A stretch of 45,108 nt of DNA from an uncultured cyanobacterium (GTDB lineage Bacteria > Cyanobacteriota > Cyanobacteriia > Thermosynechococcales > Thermosynechococcaceae). The stretch spans positions 1 to 45,108 of the forward strand of contig CALFCG010000084.1 in the NCBI GenBank assembly GCA_937951315.1, read 5' to 3'. Shown here one piece after another: positions 33,882 through 43,285 of this stretch. Made by a program: the position numbers and the translations under genes. The notes beneath the pieces are model-generated. The model searched no databases. It saw nothing but the letters and a program-made list of their open reading frames with translations, and was not told where the DNA came from. Position 1 is the stretch's first letter, and each line of letters begins with the position of its first letter.

Positions 33882-35213
33882 ATGAGCGACTGTTCAGTTC
33901 AACCTGCCTTGATTACCCGTGTCTTGCCCGATTCTATTGCTGCTGAGCTGGGGTTTGAAGCAGGCGATCGCATCCTCGCCATCAACGACCAACGCCCCCG
34001 CGATCTGATCGACTATCGGTTTCTCTGTGCAGATGAGTTCCTGACCTTAGATGTATTGGATGCCCAGAACAAGCCCCATCAGGTCGAATTGGAGAAAGAC
34101 TTTGATGCAGATTTAGGTCTAGAGTTCGAGACCGCCCTCTTCGACGGCTTGATTCAATGTAATAATCACTGCCCTTTTTGCTTTATTGATCAGCAACCCC
34201 CTGGCCGTCGCCAGAGCCTCTATTTCAAAGATGACGACTATCGTCTTAGCTTTCTCTACGGCAGCTATCTGACGCTTACCAATCTTTCCGCCCGCGAATG
34301 GAATCGGATTGAAGCAATGCGTCTCTCTCCACTCTATGTCTCAGTACATGCAACGGAAGCGGAGGTGCGCCAGCAGCTGCTCAAGAATGAACGGGCTGGG
34401 CAGATTTTGGATCAACTGCGCTGGTTTCAGGACCGACGATTACAGGTCCATGCTCAGGTAGTCCTTTGTCCCGGCATCAATGATGGCCCTCATCTTGAAC
34501 GGACGTTAAGGGATCTCGCACAGTTCCATAGTGGAGAGGTGCCCACCGTCGCATCGGTCGCTGTGGTGCCAGTGGGACTCACACGATTTCGCCCTAATCT
34601 AGAAGAGTTAACACCTGTGGGGGATGAGATCGCAACCCAGGTCATTGATCAAGTTCAAGCTCTACAGACCCAATTTCAGCAGGAGCTAGGCTCGACTTTT
34701 GCTTGGTTAGCCGACGAATGGTTCTTAATTGCAGGGCAATCTATTCCCCCAGCCTCACATTACGAAAACTATGCCCAAATTGATAATGGCGTCGGCTCCA
34801 TCAGGCTCTTTCTTGAACAATTTCAAAAAGCAGCCGTGGCCTTGCCTTCCCATGTCCAGGCCCCTCGACGCTATATATGGGTGGTCGGCAACACTGTCGC
34901 CCAGGCTTTTCAACCCATTGTCGAACGTCTCAACCAAGTCCAAGGGCTAGACATCACAATGGCAGCCCTCGCCAGCCAGTACTGGGGACAGACCATAACC
35001 GTCACCGGACTCCTCACCGGGGAAGACATTCTCAATGCTCTGCAGGGGAAAGACTTAGGGGACGGTCTACTGCTGCCACAGCTGATGCTCAGATACGGCA
35101 CCCAGGAATTTTTAGATGACACCACCGTTGAACAACTGGCTCACACTCTCAATTGCAATATCTATCCAGTGGGCGGTGGCGCAGACGACCTGATCAACGC
35201 CTGTATTCGCTAA
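33882..35213 (+). CDS. TIGR03279-type radical SAM protein with PDZ and DUF512 domains
   Basis: This 443-residue protein begins with a PDZ-like domain (about 8-45, ITRVLPDSIAAELGFEAGDRILAIN). The radical SAM core follows, with a CNNHCPFC motif (Cys93, Cys97, Cys100) expected to hold a 4Fe-4S cluster. The C-terminal part (DUF512) contains NGVGSIRLFLEQF and the final ALNCNIYPVGGGADDLINA. The architecture matches the conserved cyanobacterial family TIGR03279, whose substrate is not established. It is probably cytosolic. A HIP1 octamer lies near the 5' end. The gene stands alone. Confidence 0.9.
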   Translation: MSDCSVQPALITRVLPDSIAAELGFEAGDRILAINDQRPRDLIDYRFLCADEFLTLDVLDAQNKPHQVELEKDFDADLGLEFETALFDGLIQCNNHCPFCFIDQQPPGRRQSLYFKDDDYRLSFLYGSYLTLTNLSAREWNRIEAMRLSPLYVSVHATEAEVRQQLLKNERAGQILDQLRWFQDRRLQVHAQVVLCPGINDGPHLERTLRDLAQFHSGEVPTVASVAVVPVGLTRFRPNLEELTPVGDEIATQVIDQVQALQTQFQQELGSTFAWLADEWFLIAGQSIPPASHYENYAQIDNGVGSIRLFLEQFQKAAVALPSHVQAPRRYIWVVGNTVAQAFQPIVERLNQVQGLDITMAALASQYWGQTITVTGLLTGEDILNALQGKDLGDGLLLPQLMLRYGTQEFLDDTTVEQLAHTLNCNIYPVGGGADDLINACIR

Positions 35214-35416
35214 CTTTTTCGAGAAATCTGCAGATTCCTTCAGAAAAAGTGGGAAACGACTCGAAGGGAGCCCAAAAGGGCGCTATCAAACAGACAGGTT
35301 TGACGACAATGCGTTAATATTCGATTGCGGTCAAGATCGAAACGACCGTCATTGTAAGCACTGATGGTCCTCCACCTTTTCGATGGTTTCCTAGCTAAAT
35401 TTTTTAGATATTAACC

Positions 35417-36052
35417 ATGGCTTCTGCACGACGTCTGATTTTTCAGGGAGTAGTTACAGTCGGCTTAGCGCTCTTAATAGGAGCGTCTCCGACCTCCGGC
35501 CAGACCCTCCAGCGTAAGGTGCATTTCGCAAATACAGATATTAGTCGGTTTTGGGCTAGAACCTTTCGGGGCATAGGCCGTCCTTGGCGGAGGCCTGTGG
35601 CCTATGAATATCAAACGATTGCGGAAACGCCCTGTGGTCTGGCGAACAAGTTTAATGCCATCTACTGCCTCCGCAACCACAGTATTTATGTCAACATTCC
35701 GTTGCTACAGCAGGCCAATGTTCAAGCTGGGGACTTTGCCGCCATCACAATTTTGGCGCACGAATATGGTCATGCGGTCCAAAATCAACTGGGCTTAAGC
35801 CGCCTCCATCGGTACCTTGTCCAAGAAGAACTCCAGGCAGACTGCTTCGCCGGAGTTTACACACAGGATGCCCAGCGACGCAGAATATTGGATCCCAATG
35901 ATGTACAAGAAGGCTACTCTCAGTCCTACTTGAGTGGCCAGAATAAATTCCACCCGAATTCCCACGGAACCCGGCAACAGCGAGCACGGGCATTTTACCG
36001 GGGCGTCACCAAAGGCTTTCGCAGTTGTCTCGCCTATACTCTACTTCGCTAA
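35417..36052 (+). CDS. Exported neutral zinc metallopeptidase (YpfJ/COG2321-like)
   Basis: This 211-residue protein has an N-terminal signal peptide (about 1-29, cleavage near TSGQ). The zinc motif HEYGH is at residues 115-119 in TILAHEYGHAVQNQLG, followed by the conserved EELQADCFAG segment, which supplies the third ligand. Both are typical of the YpfJ-like putative neutral zinc metallopeptidase family. The protein is expected in the periplasm, and its substrates are unknown. The sequence after the motif (DPNDVQEGYSQSYL) is also family-like. It lies upstream of nblS with a 195-base gap and is probably transcribed separately. Confidence 0.85.
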   Translation: MASARRLIFQGVVTVGLALLIGASPTSGQTLQRKVHFANTDISRFWARTFRGIGRPWRRPVAYEYQTIAETPCGLANKFNAIYCLRNHSIYVNIPLLQQANVQAGDFAAITILAHEYGHAVQNQLGLSRLHRYLVQEELQADCFAGVYTQDAQRRRILDPNDVQEGYSQSYLSGQNKFHPNSHGTRQQRARAFYRGVTKGFRSCLAYTLLR

Positions 36053-36247
36053 AGCGAGATCTCCTGCTACGGTGGACTCACTTGCAACACGAAAGCAGCT
36101 TGGCCGGCTCCAACGCCTCGAAATTTAGTTCATGCAACAATAGAGGGAGACTTGATGGCCGCTAGGCGCAATTCTCAAATCCCTTGTATCCTTGACACTA
36201 GGTCAAAGACTGAGTGAGTTGCACGTTAAATACTAGGCAGCAGTCCC

Positions 36248-38218
36248 TTGATAAAGTTCTTCAGCCCAATCAAAGCCGTCATTGTGGGGTGGTGGTCAGA
36301 ATCTAATATCCAAACCCGCCTCATGGCCGCCGCAACGCTGGTGGTTTCCTGCCTCATGAGTGCGCTGATTTTCTGGGCTGTCAATAGCATTCAAATCGAT
36401 GCCCGCTTGCAAGATACAAGATACGGTCAAGATTTAGGGGTTCTCCTCGCGGCAAACGTCACCCCCCTCGTCGCGGACGAGAACTATTCCGAACTGGCCC
36501 AGTTTTCTCGCAAATTTTACAGCCGCACGTCCAGCATTCGCTACATGCTTTATGCAGATGCTGACGGGCGGATCTATTACGGCATTCCTTTTTCTGAAGC
36601 CCAAGCAGACAATTCCCTCACCCTCAGACAGCGCATTCAGCTCCCCGAAAACTTTGCCCCTGGCTCGAACACCATTATGGTGCGCCAGCACTTAACCCCC
36701 AATGGCGAAGTGGCCGATGTTTTTGTCCCCCTCTCTCAGGGAGACGTTGATCTCGGGGTGTTGGCCATCGGCATCAATCCCAACCCTGCTGTCATTACCT
36801 CCTCCCGCCTCACCCGTGATGTCACCATCGCCGTCTTCATTGCAATTTGGGTGATGGTCATTTTAGGTGCCGTTTCCAATGCGCTCATTATTACGCAGCC
36901 GATTAAAGAACTCGCGGTAGGGGTCAAAAACATTGCCTCCGGAAACTTCAAACAGCGAGTCGATCTTCCCTTCGGTGGCGAGCTGGGCGAACTCATTTCC
37001 AGCTTTAATGAAATGGCGGAACGCCTTGCGAAATACGATGAGCAAAACATCGAAGAACTGACGGCTCAAAAGGCAAAGCTTGAGACCCTGATGTCGACCA
37101 TTGCCGATGGTGCCGTCCTCTTAGATACGGATATGGAGGTGATTCTCGCGAACCCGACCTCACGGCGGCTCTTTGGCTGGGCCGATCAACAAGTTCTGGG
37201 CCAAAATATTCTGCATCACTTGCCGGAACCCGTCCAAATGGAGCTGACCCGCCCCCTGTATCAAAGTGCGCAGGGCGACTGTGAGAGTGGAGAATTCAGG
37301 ATTGCTCTCTATGAACCGGCGGAAAAGACAGTTCGGATTCTACTCACCACCGTGCTCGACCAGACCCGTGAGAAGGTCAAGGGCATTGCCATGACGGTTC
37401 AGGATATTACGCGAGAAGTCGAGCTGAATGAGGCGAAGAGCCAATTTATCAGCAATATTTCCCACGAACTCAGGACGCCCCTCTTTAACATCAAATCCTT
37501 TATTGAGACCCTCTATGAATATGGGGAAGATCTGAGCGACACGGATAAGCGAGAGTTTCTAGAAACCGCCAACCACGAAACCGATCGCCTCACTCGTCTG
37601 GTCAATGATGTTCTTGACCTATCCCGTCTTGAGTCAGGGAAACAATATCGTTTCGAGGGCGTAGATATTACTCAACCCATTGAGCAGACGCTGAGAACGT
37701 GCCAACTGAATGCCCGAGATCAGGGTATTGAGATGGTCCAAGAAATCGAGGCCGATTTACCACCCGTCTGGGGAAATTACGACCTGATGCTGCAAGTCCT
37801 CACGAATTTGTTAGGGAATGCGCTGAAATTCTCTCCCAATGGTGGAAAAGTTGCGGTACGCGCCTATCAACTGGAGGACTGTGAGTTGGATGCAACTCCA
37901 ACTCAAGTCCGGATTGAAGTCTCAGACACGGGGATTGGGATTGCACCCGAGGACCAACCAGCCATTTTTGATCGGTTTTATCGGGTCGAGAATCGGGTCC
38001 ACACCCTAGAGGGAACGGGGCTCGGTCTCTCCATTGTGAACAATATTATTGATAAGCATCACTCTAAGATGCACCTAATTAGCGAAGTAGGTGTAGGAAC
38101 AACCTTCTGGTTCGATTTGATTGTCTACCAAGAAGAGGCGATTGCTTTGGATGATGATAGTGTGCTCATTGATGCGGCTGAACTTGAGCCTCAGACTTTT
38201 TCTGCTCCTAAATCATGA
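36248..38218 (+). CDS. nblS: Sensor histidine kinase NblS (Hik33/DspA-type)
   Basis: This 656-residue kinase is central to high-light, cold, and nutrient-stress control in cyanobacteria, including phycobilisome degradation (NblS/Hik33 with RpaB). It has two membrane helices (about 25-47 and 191-213) flanking a periplasmic sensor. A HAMP domain follows (about 213-266, ITQPIKELAVGVKNIASGNF), then a PAS domain (about 278-390), the H-box QFISNISHELRTPLFNIK (His406) and the ATPase domain (NLLGNALKFSP, DTGIGIAPEDQ, GTGLGLSIV). The TTG start at 36248 is chosen because the translation from it begins like known NblS N-termini and the next Met is inside the first membrane helix. A Shine-Dalgarno sequence is not obvious. 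Confidence 0.92.
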   Translation: MIKFFSPIKAVIVGWWSESNIQTRLMAAATLVVSCLMSALIFWAVNSIQIDARLQDTRYGQDLGVLLAANVTPLVADENYSELAQFSRKFYSRTSSIRYMLYADADGRIYYGIPFSEAQADNSLTLRQRIQLPENFAPGSNTIMVRQHLTPNGEVADVFVPLSQGDVDLGVLAIGINPNPAVITSSRLTRDVTIAVFIAIWVMVILGAVSNALIITQPIKELAVGVKNIASGNFKQRVDLPFGGELGELISSFNEMAERLAKYDEQNIEELTAQKAKLETLMSTIADGAVLLDTDMEVILANPTSRRLFGWADQQVLGQNILHHLPEPVQMELTRPLYQSAQGDCESGEFRIALYEPAEKTVRILLTTVLDQTREKVKGIAMTVQDITREVELNEAKSQFISNISHELRTPLFNIKSFIETLYEYGEDLSDTDKREFLETANHETDRLTRLVNDVLDLSRLESGKQYRFEGVDITQPIEQTLRTCQLNARDQGIEMVQEIEADLPPVWGNYDLMLQVLTNLLGNALKFSPNGGKVAVRAYQLEDCELDATPTQVRIEVSDTGIGIAPEDQPAIFDRFYRVENRVHTLEGTGLGLSIVNNIIDKHHSKMHLISEVGVGTTFWFDLIVYQEEAIALDDDSVLIDAAELEPQTFSAPKS

Positions 38219-38240
38219 TGTTCGGCTCAACGCCTAGCCT

Positions 38241-38582
38241 TTAAAGAGCCAGCAGAACAGCCACACCAAAAATGCAGAGAAGACCTAACCACCAGAGTTG
38301 CGATCGCAAATCAGCAGACATCCCTCTCGAAACTTGTCTCTGAGACGACTGCTTAGGCGCTCGAACATCTCTATACAGGGTGCAGGTCTCCGCATAGGGC
38401 CGCTGAGGGAAAGTACAAGTGTCATCTAATTCATAGGCACAGGTTGGACAGAGAAAAGAATCCTCCGTCGCCCGATGAAGTGGAATACCGGGATGCCCAT
38501 AGGCGGTCAAAGCCGATCGACATTGTGGACAAACCGTCTGGGTCTGCTCGATCCGGCAATTACAACGGGGGCAACTAGGCAT
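38241..38582 (-). CDS. Zinc-ribbon protein with a C-terminal membrane helix
   Basis: From ATG 38582 this is a 113-residue protein. The N-terminus has paired CPRC (4-7) and CPQC (18-21) motifs, a zinc ribbon. A second group follows, CPTC (45-48) and further cysteines (55 and 67) in DTCTFPQRPYAETCTLYRD, which may form another metal site. The C-terminal 20 residues (WWLGLLCIFGVAVLLAL) are a single membrane helix, so the ribbon is probably cytosolic and membrane-tethered. A longer reading from 38609 adds nine residues. It is convergent with nblS, 22 bases apart. The precise role is unknown. Confidence 0.75.
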   Translation of the reverse strand: MPSCPRCNCRIEQTQTVCPQCRSALTAYGHPGIPLHRATEDSFLCPTCAYELDDTCTFPQRPYAETCTLYRDVRAPKQSSQRQVSRGMSADLRSQLWWLGLLCIFGVAVLLAL

Positions 38583-38706
38583 CAATCCACTTCCCCAGGG
38601 GTACAACAAGAATCATATGATCCAACGGCAAGCGGAGCTGATAACGTTGCATTCGACAATCTGCAGAAGCTGCTAGGCTATGCATAGTCACTGTTGGAGG
38701 TCTGAG

Positions 38707-38895
38707 ATGTCGGATGATACCAGGGGCAATAAGGCGAAAGAGACGGGGCAACGTCGGCTCACGGATCCTAAAGAGTTTGAAAACAATCAGAGACTAGCAA
38801 AAAATATTATTAACATTGATCCAGCCACTGTCGTGGCGATTATTGGGATTTTGCTGCTGCTACCACTGCTACTCACCGGCTTTTTCTCAACCTAA
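38707..38895 (+). CDS. 62-residue single-helix membrane protein
   Basis: ATG 38707 is preceded by GGAGG at 38696-38700 with six bases between, an excellent ribosome binding site. The 62-residue product has a charged N-terminal half (many Lys/Arg/Asp/Glu) and a C-terminal membrane helix (about 42-60, VVAIIGILLLLPLLLTGFF). It lies between convergent genes and divergent from the zinc-ribbon gene. I do not recognise a family. The reading from 38680 is rejected because this ATG has the strong binding site. Confidence 0.7.
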   Translation: MSDDTRGNKAKETGQRRLTDPKEFENNQRLAKNIINIDPATVVAIIGILLLLPLLLTGFFST

Positions 38896-38921
38896 AAAGC
38901 TGACGCAGTACGGTCATCCAT

Positions 38922-39392
38922 TCAAGTCTCGACGGTACCAGAGGTTAGCTCTGTATTGTCTTTGGCAGACTCAGCCCCTTCCAGCGCAGGAAGCGGTTGA
39001 CTAACAAATGCATAATCCTGCACCACCTGGTTGCCCAGCAGATGCTCTTGGATGATGCGTTCGATCACCGTCGGCATCACAGAGTGATACCAAACACCGT
39101 CAGGATAAACCACCATAATGGGGCCGCGCTGACAGACGCGCAGACAATTCGCCTTCGTCCGAAAAATACAGTTCGAACGCTCAGCACTGGGTCGATCGAG
39201 TCCTAGCTCTTTCAAGCGTTTTTTCAGATAGTCCCAGGCTTCTAAACTGGCCTGTTGATCACAACACTTGGGTTTTGTGGGATCGGCACACAAAAAGATA
39301 TGGCGCTCTATCACCCGCAGTCCGAGCGCCTGAACACAGGGTTCTAGAGAAGGAATTCCGGGCAAGCGAGCCGCTTCATCCACAGCAGCCAT
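38922..39392 (-). CDS. Thioredoxin-like 2Fe-2S ferredoxin-domain protein
   Basis: This 156-residue protein has an N-terminal extension, then a (2Fe-2S) ferredoxin-like domain: [20 protein letters not shown] and [28 protein letters not shown]. The cysteines of CxxxxxxxCC and CxxxC are the expected cluster ligands of thioredoxin-like ferredoxins. These proteins act as small electron carriers or metal-site proteins. The ATG shares one base with the stop codon of the upstream 45-residue protein (TAATG), which supports this start. The C-terminal tail is acidic and disordered. Confidence 0.85.
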   Translation of the reverse strand: MAAVDEAARLPGIPSLEPCVQALGLRVIERHIFLCADPTKPKCCDQQASLEAWDYLKKRLKELGLDRPSAERSNCIFRTKANCLRVCQRGPIMVVYPDGVWYHSVMPTVIERIIQEHLLGNQVVQDYAFVSQPLPALEGAESAKDNTELTSGTVET

Positions 39393-39529
39393 TAGAGATC
39401 GGGAGACGAATGGGCAGAACCATTGCCATGGTAGTCATCAGAGTCATAAAAGCCGTTCTTGGTCCCAAAGAACAAACAAAGGGTAATGAAGAAAGGCGTT
39501 AGGCCAAGCAGAACAGTTTTGAAATCCAT
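39392..39529 (-). CDS. 45-residue single-helix membrane protein, possibly photosystem-associated
   Basis: From ATG 39529 this is a 45-residue protein with one N-terminal membrane helix (about 4-22) and a conserved-looking tail [19 protein letters not shown]. This resembles small cyanobacterial proteins of the photosystem II auxiliary type (Psb35-like is my guess from memory, unverified). It is coupled to the downstream 2Fe-2S gene by TAATG. The longer reading from 39685 adds 52 residues with no membrane-protein-like start, so it is rejected. No clear ribosome binding site precedes 39529. Confidence 0.65.
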   Translation of the reverse strand: MDFKTVLLGLTPFFITLCLFFGTKNGFYDSDDYHGNGSAHSSPDL

Positions 39530-39662
39530 AGGAAAAAGCGTTTGAGGGGTTGATTGAAATGGGTGGGTATTGCTGATATTACAGAGAATAAGAACCCTAG
39601 GGCTAAAACGTAATCCTCTTAACAGGTTGCCCTCAACTCTTCTGTTGTATCGCAAAATAAAC

Positions 39663-40343
39663 ATGACGCACATTGCAGAGGTCATTGAGGCTGCATGGCT
39701 ATCTCGCCCAGCTCCAGAGGTGGCGCCGGACCTCGTGGGGTGTCACCTGGTCCGTGCCTTACCCAATGGCGATCGGGTGCGAGGACTAATCGTGGAAACA
39801 GAAGCCTATGCCCCTGGAGATCCGGCTTGCCATGCCTATCGACGCCGAACGCCCCGGAATGCCGTCATGTTTGGTCCGGCAGGAATAACCTATGTCTATC
39901 TGATCTATGGGATGTATCACTGCTTCAATGTGGTCACCGATCAAGATCAAGTTCCCAGTGCCGTTTTGATCAGGGCCCTACAGTTCGAGGACTGGCCCCA
40001 GGGCCTCGAAGCACAAACCAAGCAACCCCTCCATCGCATTGCGGCGGGTCCCGGGAAGCTCTGCCGAGTCCTTGAAATTAATCGTGATCTTTCAGGGATA
40101 ACCCTCAAGCCAGGACAGCCGCTGTGGCTTGAACATCGGTCACCTGCTTTTAAAGATGCGATGGCGAACAAAACCACTTCCCCCAAGGCCACTACAAGAT
40201 CACAAGAAGGGACCCAAAAGGCCTTGGGAAAGCCCCTAGCCCATGATTTCCTGGTACAAACAACACGTATTGGACTATCGCAAGGGGTCGAAATTCCTTG
40301 GCGCTGGTATTTGAAAGACTGCCGCGCAATTTCTAAGATCTAG
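39663..40343 (+). CDS. DNA-3-methyladenine glycosylase (AAG/MPG family)
   Basis: From ATG 39663 this is a 226-residue enzyme that removes alkylated purines (3-methyladenine, hypoxanthine) in base excision repair. The catalytic region LIVETEAYAPGDPACHAYRR carries the general-base Glu. MFGPAGITYVYLIYGMYHCFNVVT and VLIRALQ follow, then the GPGKLCRVLEI segment, all hallmarks of the Mpg fold. The readings from 39570 add 31 residues with no family match. The gene is divergent from the 45-residue membrane protein gene across a 133-base region. Confidence 0.94.
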   Translation: MTHIAEVIEAAWLSRPAPEVAPDLVGCHLVRALPNGDRVRGLIVETEAYAPGDPACHAYRRRTPRNAVMFGPAGITYVYLIYGMYHCFNVVTDQDQVPSAVLIRALQFEDWPQGLEAQTKQPLHRIAAGPGKLCRVLEINRDLSGITLKPGQPLWLEHRSPAFKDAMANKTTSPKATTRSQEGTQKALGKPLAHDFLVQTTRIGLSQGVEIPWRWYLKDCRAISKI

Positions 40344-40431
40344 GGCAGAAATTCTTGAGCGGGAATCGCCGAAGAGAGTTAAAATACCTAACCAATATGG
40401 GTACTACTAGAAAGATACCTGCTAAATAATT

Positions 40432-41040
40432 ATGCCTGTTTATCAGACCCACTACGAAGAGCTACTGGCAACTTATAGCAACCATCAAAATGCGGTCGGA
40501 CTGCTGCGACAATACCGCCCTTATTTTGAGAAAGTCCCCAGTATTCGTCGCTCTAAAGATAGTGTTGTCACCATCCCTCTCCCGGTGGTTCAGGTGCGGC
40601 AGCAGATCGGCACAAATCTTGCCAACTCCCCCTATGAACTGATTCAACTTCCCTGCGATCTAGCCTTGCTGATGTGCGATCCGGAATGGAAAATCAAAAC
40701 TGGGGTAGAGATTATTGTATTTATCTATCGACCGGGGGAAGACTTTTCCGATTTGCTGAATCGCTGGCGTCAAACCCAAGTGCTACTTAGCCGTGGCTAC
40801 AACTGGGAAATGCCGCTCCGGTTCCAACATATTTTCAATGAGGGGGCTGAAAAAAGATATCCCCTGTTTATTCTCTTCTCTGAAACCCCTGACCGGATCC
40901 GGCGAGGGCTTAAGGGAGCCAGTCTTCCGTTCGTAGTCCAAAGCACGCCAGAGGAAGAAGAAGCGGTGACGCCCCTGGAGGAAGCGATTCTCCAATCCGG
41001 CACTATTGAGGGAGAAGACTTCGCTGCTGGCTCTGAGTAA
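40432..41040 (+). CDS. Unrecognised 202-residue cytosolic protein
   Basis: This protein has no signal peptide or membrane helix. It is fairly rich in hydrophobic strands and helices: YELIQLPCDLALLMCDPEWK, GVEIIVFIYRPG and YPLFILFSETPDR. It has an acidic C-terminus (EEEEAVTPLEEAILQ). I do not recognise a family. The start ATG has no strong ribosome binding site. The last 38 bases overlap the convergent YyaL-like gene, so the C-terminal tail is constrained by both frames. It could be a cyanobacterial conserved hypothetical. Confidence 0.65.
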   Translation: MPVYQTHYEELLATYSNHQNAVGLLRQYRPYFEKVPSIRRSKDSVVTIPLPVVQVRQQIGTNLANSPYELIQLPCDLALLMCDPEWKIKTGVEIIVFIYRPGEDFSDLLNRWRQTQVLLSRGYNWEMPLRFQHIFNEGAEKRYPLFILFSETPDRIRRGLKGASLPFVVQSTPEEEEAVTPLEEAILQSGTIEGEDFAAGSE

Positions 41041-43054
41041 TTTGCGTTTGAAGCTGGGTGGCGTCCTCTGCCGGTTCTTGACAGGATAAGCCCTGACACA
41101 CAAGTCCCACAGCGTTGGGGGGCAAATCAGCAATAGTCTGTAAAACGGCGGTCGGGGAATGGGCTGCAAGGGTCTTGAACTGCTCAGACGTGGTGCGAAT
41201 CAACGTATGGTTCGCATATTGATCCAGAGCCGAGATAAGGCTGGGGCAGGCTGTGGGAGATTGTTGCATAATTTGACCAAAGGTCATGAGGGCTTGCTCT
41301 GCACGCTCTAAATAGGTGAGATCTTCGGTAAGTAGGGCGAGATGGATCAGGTTTGCGATCGCAACACCATTGGCCGCAGGGGTGGCATTATCCAACCAAC
41401 TCCGTTCCCGAACCAGCAAATCATCGGCAGCTTCAGCACTGTAGTACCCCCCGCCTTCTAAGGCCCATAGACGCTCATCAAATTCAATTTGAAGCTGATG
41501 CGCTGCCGTTAGCCAAGGTTCTGCCTCCACGGCAAGCACCAAGCTCGCCTGATGGAGATCGAGCAACGCCTTGATCAAAAATGCATAATCCTCAGACTGC
41601 GCCGCCACCGTAGCGGTCCCACCATAGTTGAGACGCTGCAATCCGTCTGGGGTGCGCTGGTGCTGCAGGATAAAGTTGGCGGCAGTGGTGGCCATAGCCA
41701 GATATTCAGCCTGCCCAAAGACCGCCGCAGCCCTTGCCAACCCAGAAATCATGAGGCTATTCCAGGCCACAATCATCTTGGTATCGGTCACCGGGGGAAT
41801 GCGGCCTGGCCAGTCCTGGGTCTTGGCCTCTTCGTTATTTTGAGCCGGTGGGAATCGATCGACAGTGGGGCTGCCATAGCGAACTGCAAACAGACGCGTC
41901 AGGATACCTTCGATTTCATCAGAAAACGGTCCCGGCGACTGACGTTTGAGCACAATTTGCCCCTCAAAATTTCCGGCGGGCTGAATCTCAAAGGTGGCCC
42001 CCAATCGTTCAAGTTCGTCAGCGGAGAGTTGGTCTTCTAGCGCGGTATAGCGCCACACATAGAAATCCCCTTCCTCCGGCTCTAGATCGGTGGGTTGCGC
42101 AAAATTATCGGCATCTTGAGCCGCATAAAAATAACCCGCTTCTGCCGTCATCTCTCGATGCAGCCATTCAACAGTCTTCGAGATCGCGCGGTCAAAGGCC
42201 GGGTCCTGTACTCCAGCACTCCAGAGATTGGCCAGATATTCCATAACCTGACCGTTGTCGTACAGCATTTTCTCGAAGTGAGGCACAGTCCAGTTGGGAT
42301 CAACGGTATAGCGGTGCCACCCCCCGCCCACATGGTCAAAGATCCCGCCCAAAGCCAAGTCAAGCCCCCGTTGCTGACAGGCAGAAAGTGCCAGGGAATT
42401 CGCTTCAAATCGGCTGCCCTGCAGCGCCACCGCCGCATAGGGAATCATGGGGAAGCTGGGTCCCTGACTCTCTCGAATCACCACCTCGGTATTCGCGGCA
42501 AGACCCTGCTGGAGCAGAGCAATATCGAGCCCATCGGAGGGGGCTAAGACCGTCATACTGCGCAGATGATCAAACAGCGCCTGCTTCTGGCTGTCTAACT
42601 TATCTTTTTCGGCATCGTAGAAGTTACGAATCGCGGTGAGAACCTCAATAAAGCCCGGTCGACCATAGCGGGGTTCAACAGGGAAATAGGTGCCGCCATA
42701 GAAAGGGACCCGATCATCGGGGGCAAGAAACATATTGAGCGGCCAGCCCCCCTGGCCTATCATCGCTTGGACGGCTTGCATATAGATGCTGTCGATGTCG
42801 GGGCGCTCTTCTCGATCAACTTTAATGGGTAGAAAGTTGGCGTTCATATAGGTTGCGATCTCATCATCGGAGAAGGCTTCGCCTTCCATGACCGTGCACC
42901 AGTGACAGCTTGAGTAGCCAATGGAGAGAAAGATGGGCTTATCGTCACGCTGAGCTGTGGCCAAAGCTTCGTCACACCAGGGCCACCAGTCGATGGGATT
43001 CTCTGCATGTTTGCGGAGATAGAGGCTCTGAGAGTCAGCAAGGCGATTGGTCAT
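41003..43054 (-). CDS. YyaL/SSP411-like DUF255 protein (thioredoxin-like plus six-hairpin domain)
   Basis: This 683-residue protein matches the YyaL/spermatogenesis-associated 20 family. The N-terminus LRKHAENPIDWWPWCDEAL leads into a thioredoxin-like domain with SIGYSSCHWCTVM (Cys50 and Cys53, CHWC) and VDREERPDIDSIYMQ. The following part (GGIFDHVGGGWHRYTVD, HFEKMLYDNGQ, WNSLMISGLARA) belongs to the six-hairpin glycosidase-like fold. Function in bacteria is uncertain. The length is normal. The gene overlaps the convergent 202-residue gene by 38 bases. Confidence 0.9.
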   Translation of the reverse strand: MTNRLADSQSLYLRKHAENPIDWWPWCDEALATAQRDDKPIFLSIGYSSCHWCTVMEGEAFSDDEIATYMNANFLPIKVDREERPDIDSIYMQAVQAMIGQGGWPLNMFLAPDDRVPFYGGTYFPVEPRYGRPGFIEVLTAIRNFYDAEKDKLDSQKQALFDHLRSMTVLAPSDGLDIALLQQGLAANTEVVIRESQGPSFPMIPYAAVALQGSRFEANSLALSACQQRGLDLALGGIFDHVGGGWHRYTVDPNWTVPHFEKMLYDNGQVMEYLANLWSAGVQDPAFDRAISKTVEWLHREMTAEAGYFYAAQDADNFAQPTDLEPEEGDFYVWRYTALEDQLSADELERLGATFEIQPAGNFEGQIVLKRQSPGPFSDEIEGILTRLFAVRYGSPTVDRFPPAQNNEEAKTQDWPGRIPPVTDTKMIVAWNSLMISGLARAAAVFGQAEYLAMATTAANFILQHQRTPDGLQRLNYGGTATVAAQSEDYAFLIKALLDLHQASLVLAVEAEPWLTAAHQLQIEFDERLWALEGGGYYSAEAADDLLVRERSWLDNATPAANGVAIANLIHLALLTEDLTYLERAEQALMTFGQIMQQSPTACPSLISALDQYANHTLIRTTSEQFKTLAAHSPTAVLQTIADLPPNAVGLVCQGLSCQEPAEDATQLQTQITQSQQRSLLPQ

Positions 43055-43285
43055 AGGTTATGAGGGATAGAAGCCATCCTCAGTCTATATAGCAATGTGT
43101 AGCCCAGCTACCCGCCTGTTCCCTGAGATGTGTGTGAGGTAAAGCGAGAGTGGAACCGCCCGATGAAACACCACACGCGTTGAAAAAGGTCACGATTCTC
43201 AAGCTTTAGCAATCGCATCTCGCTCCTTCTGGGCATCCTAACAGTAGGGACGACTCCCATTGCAGATTTTTCAACAGGACCGAGG

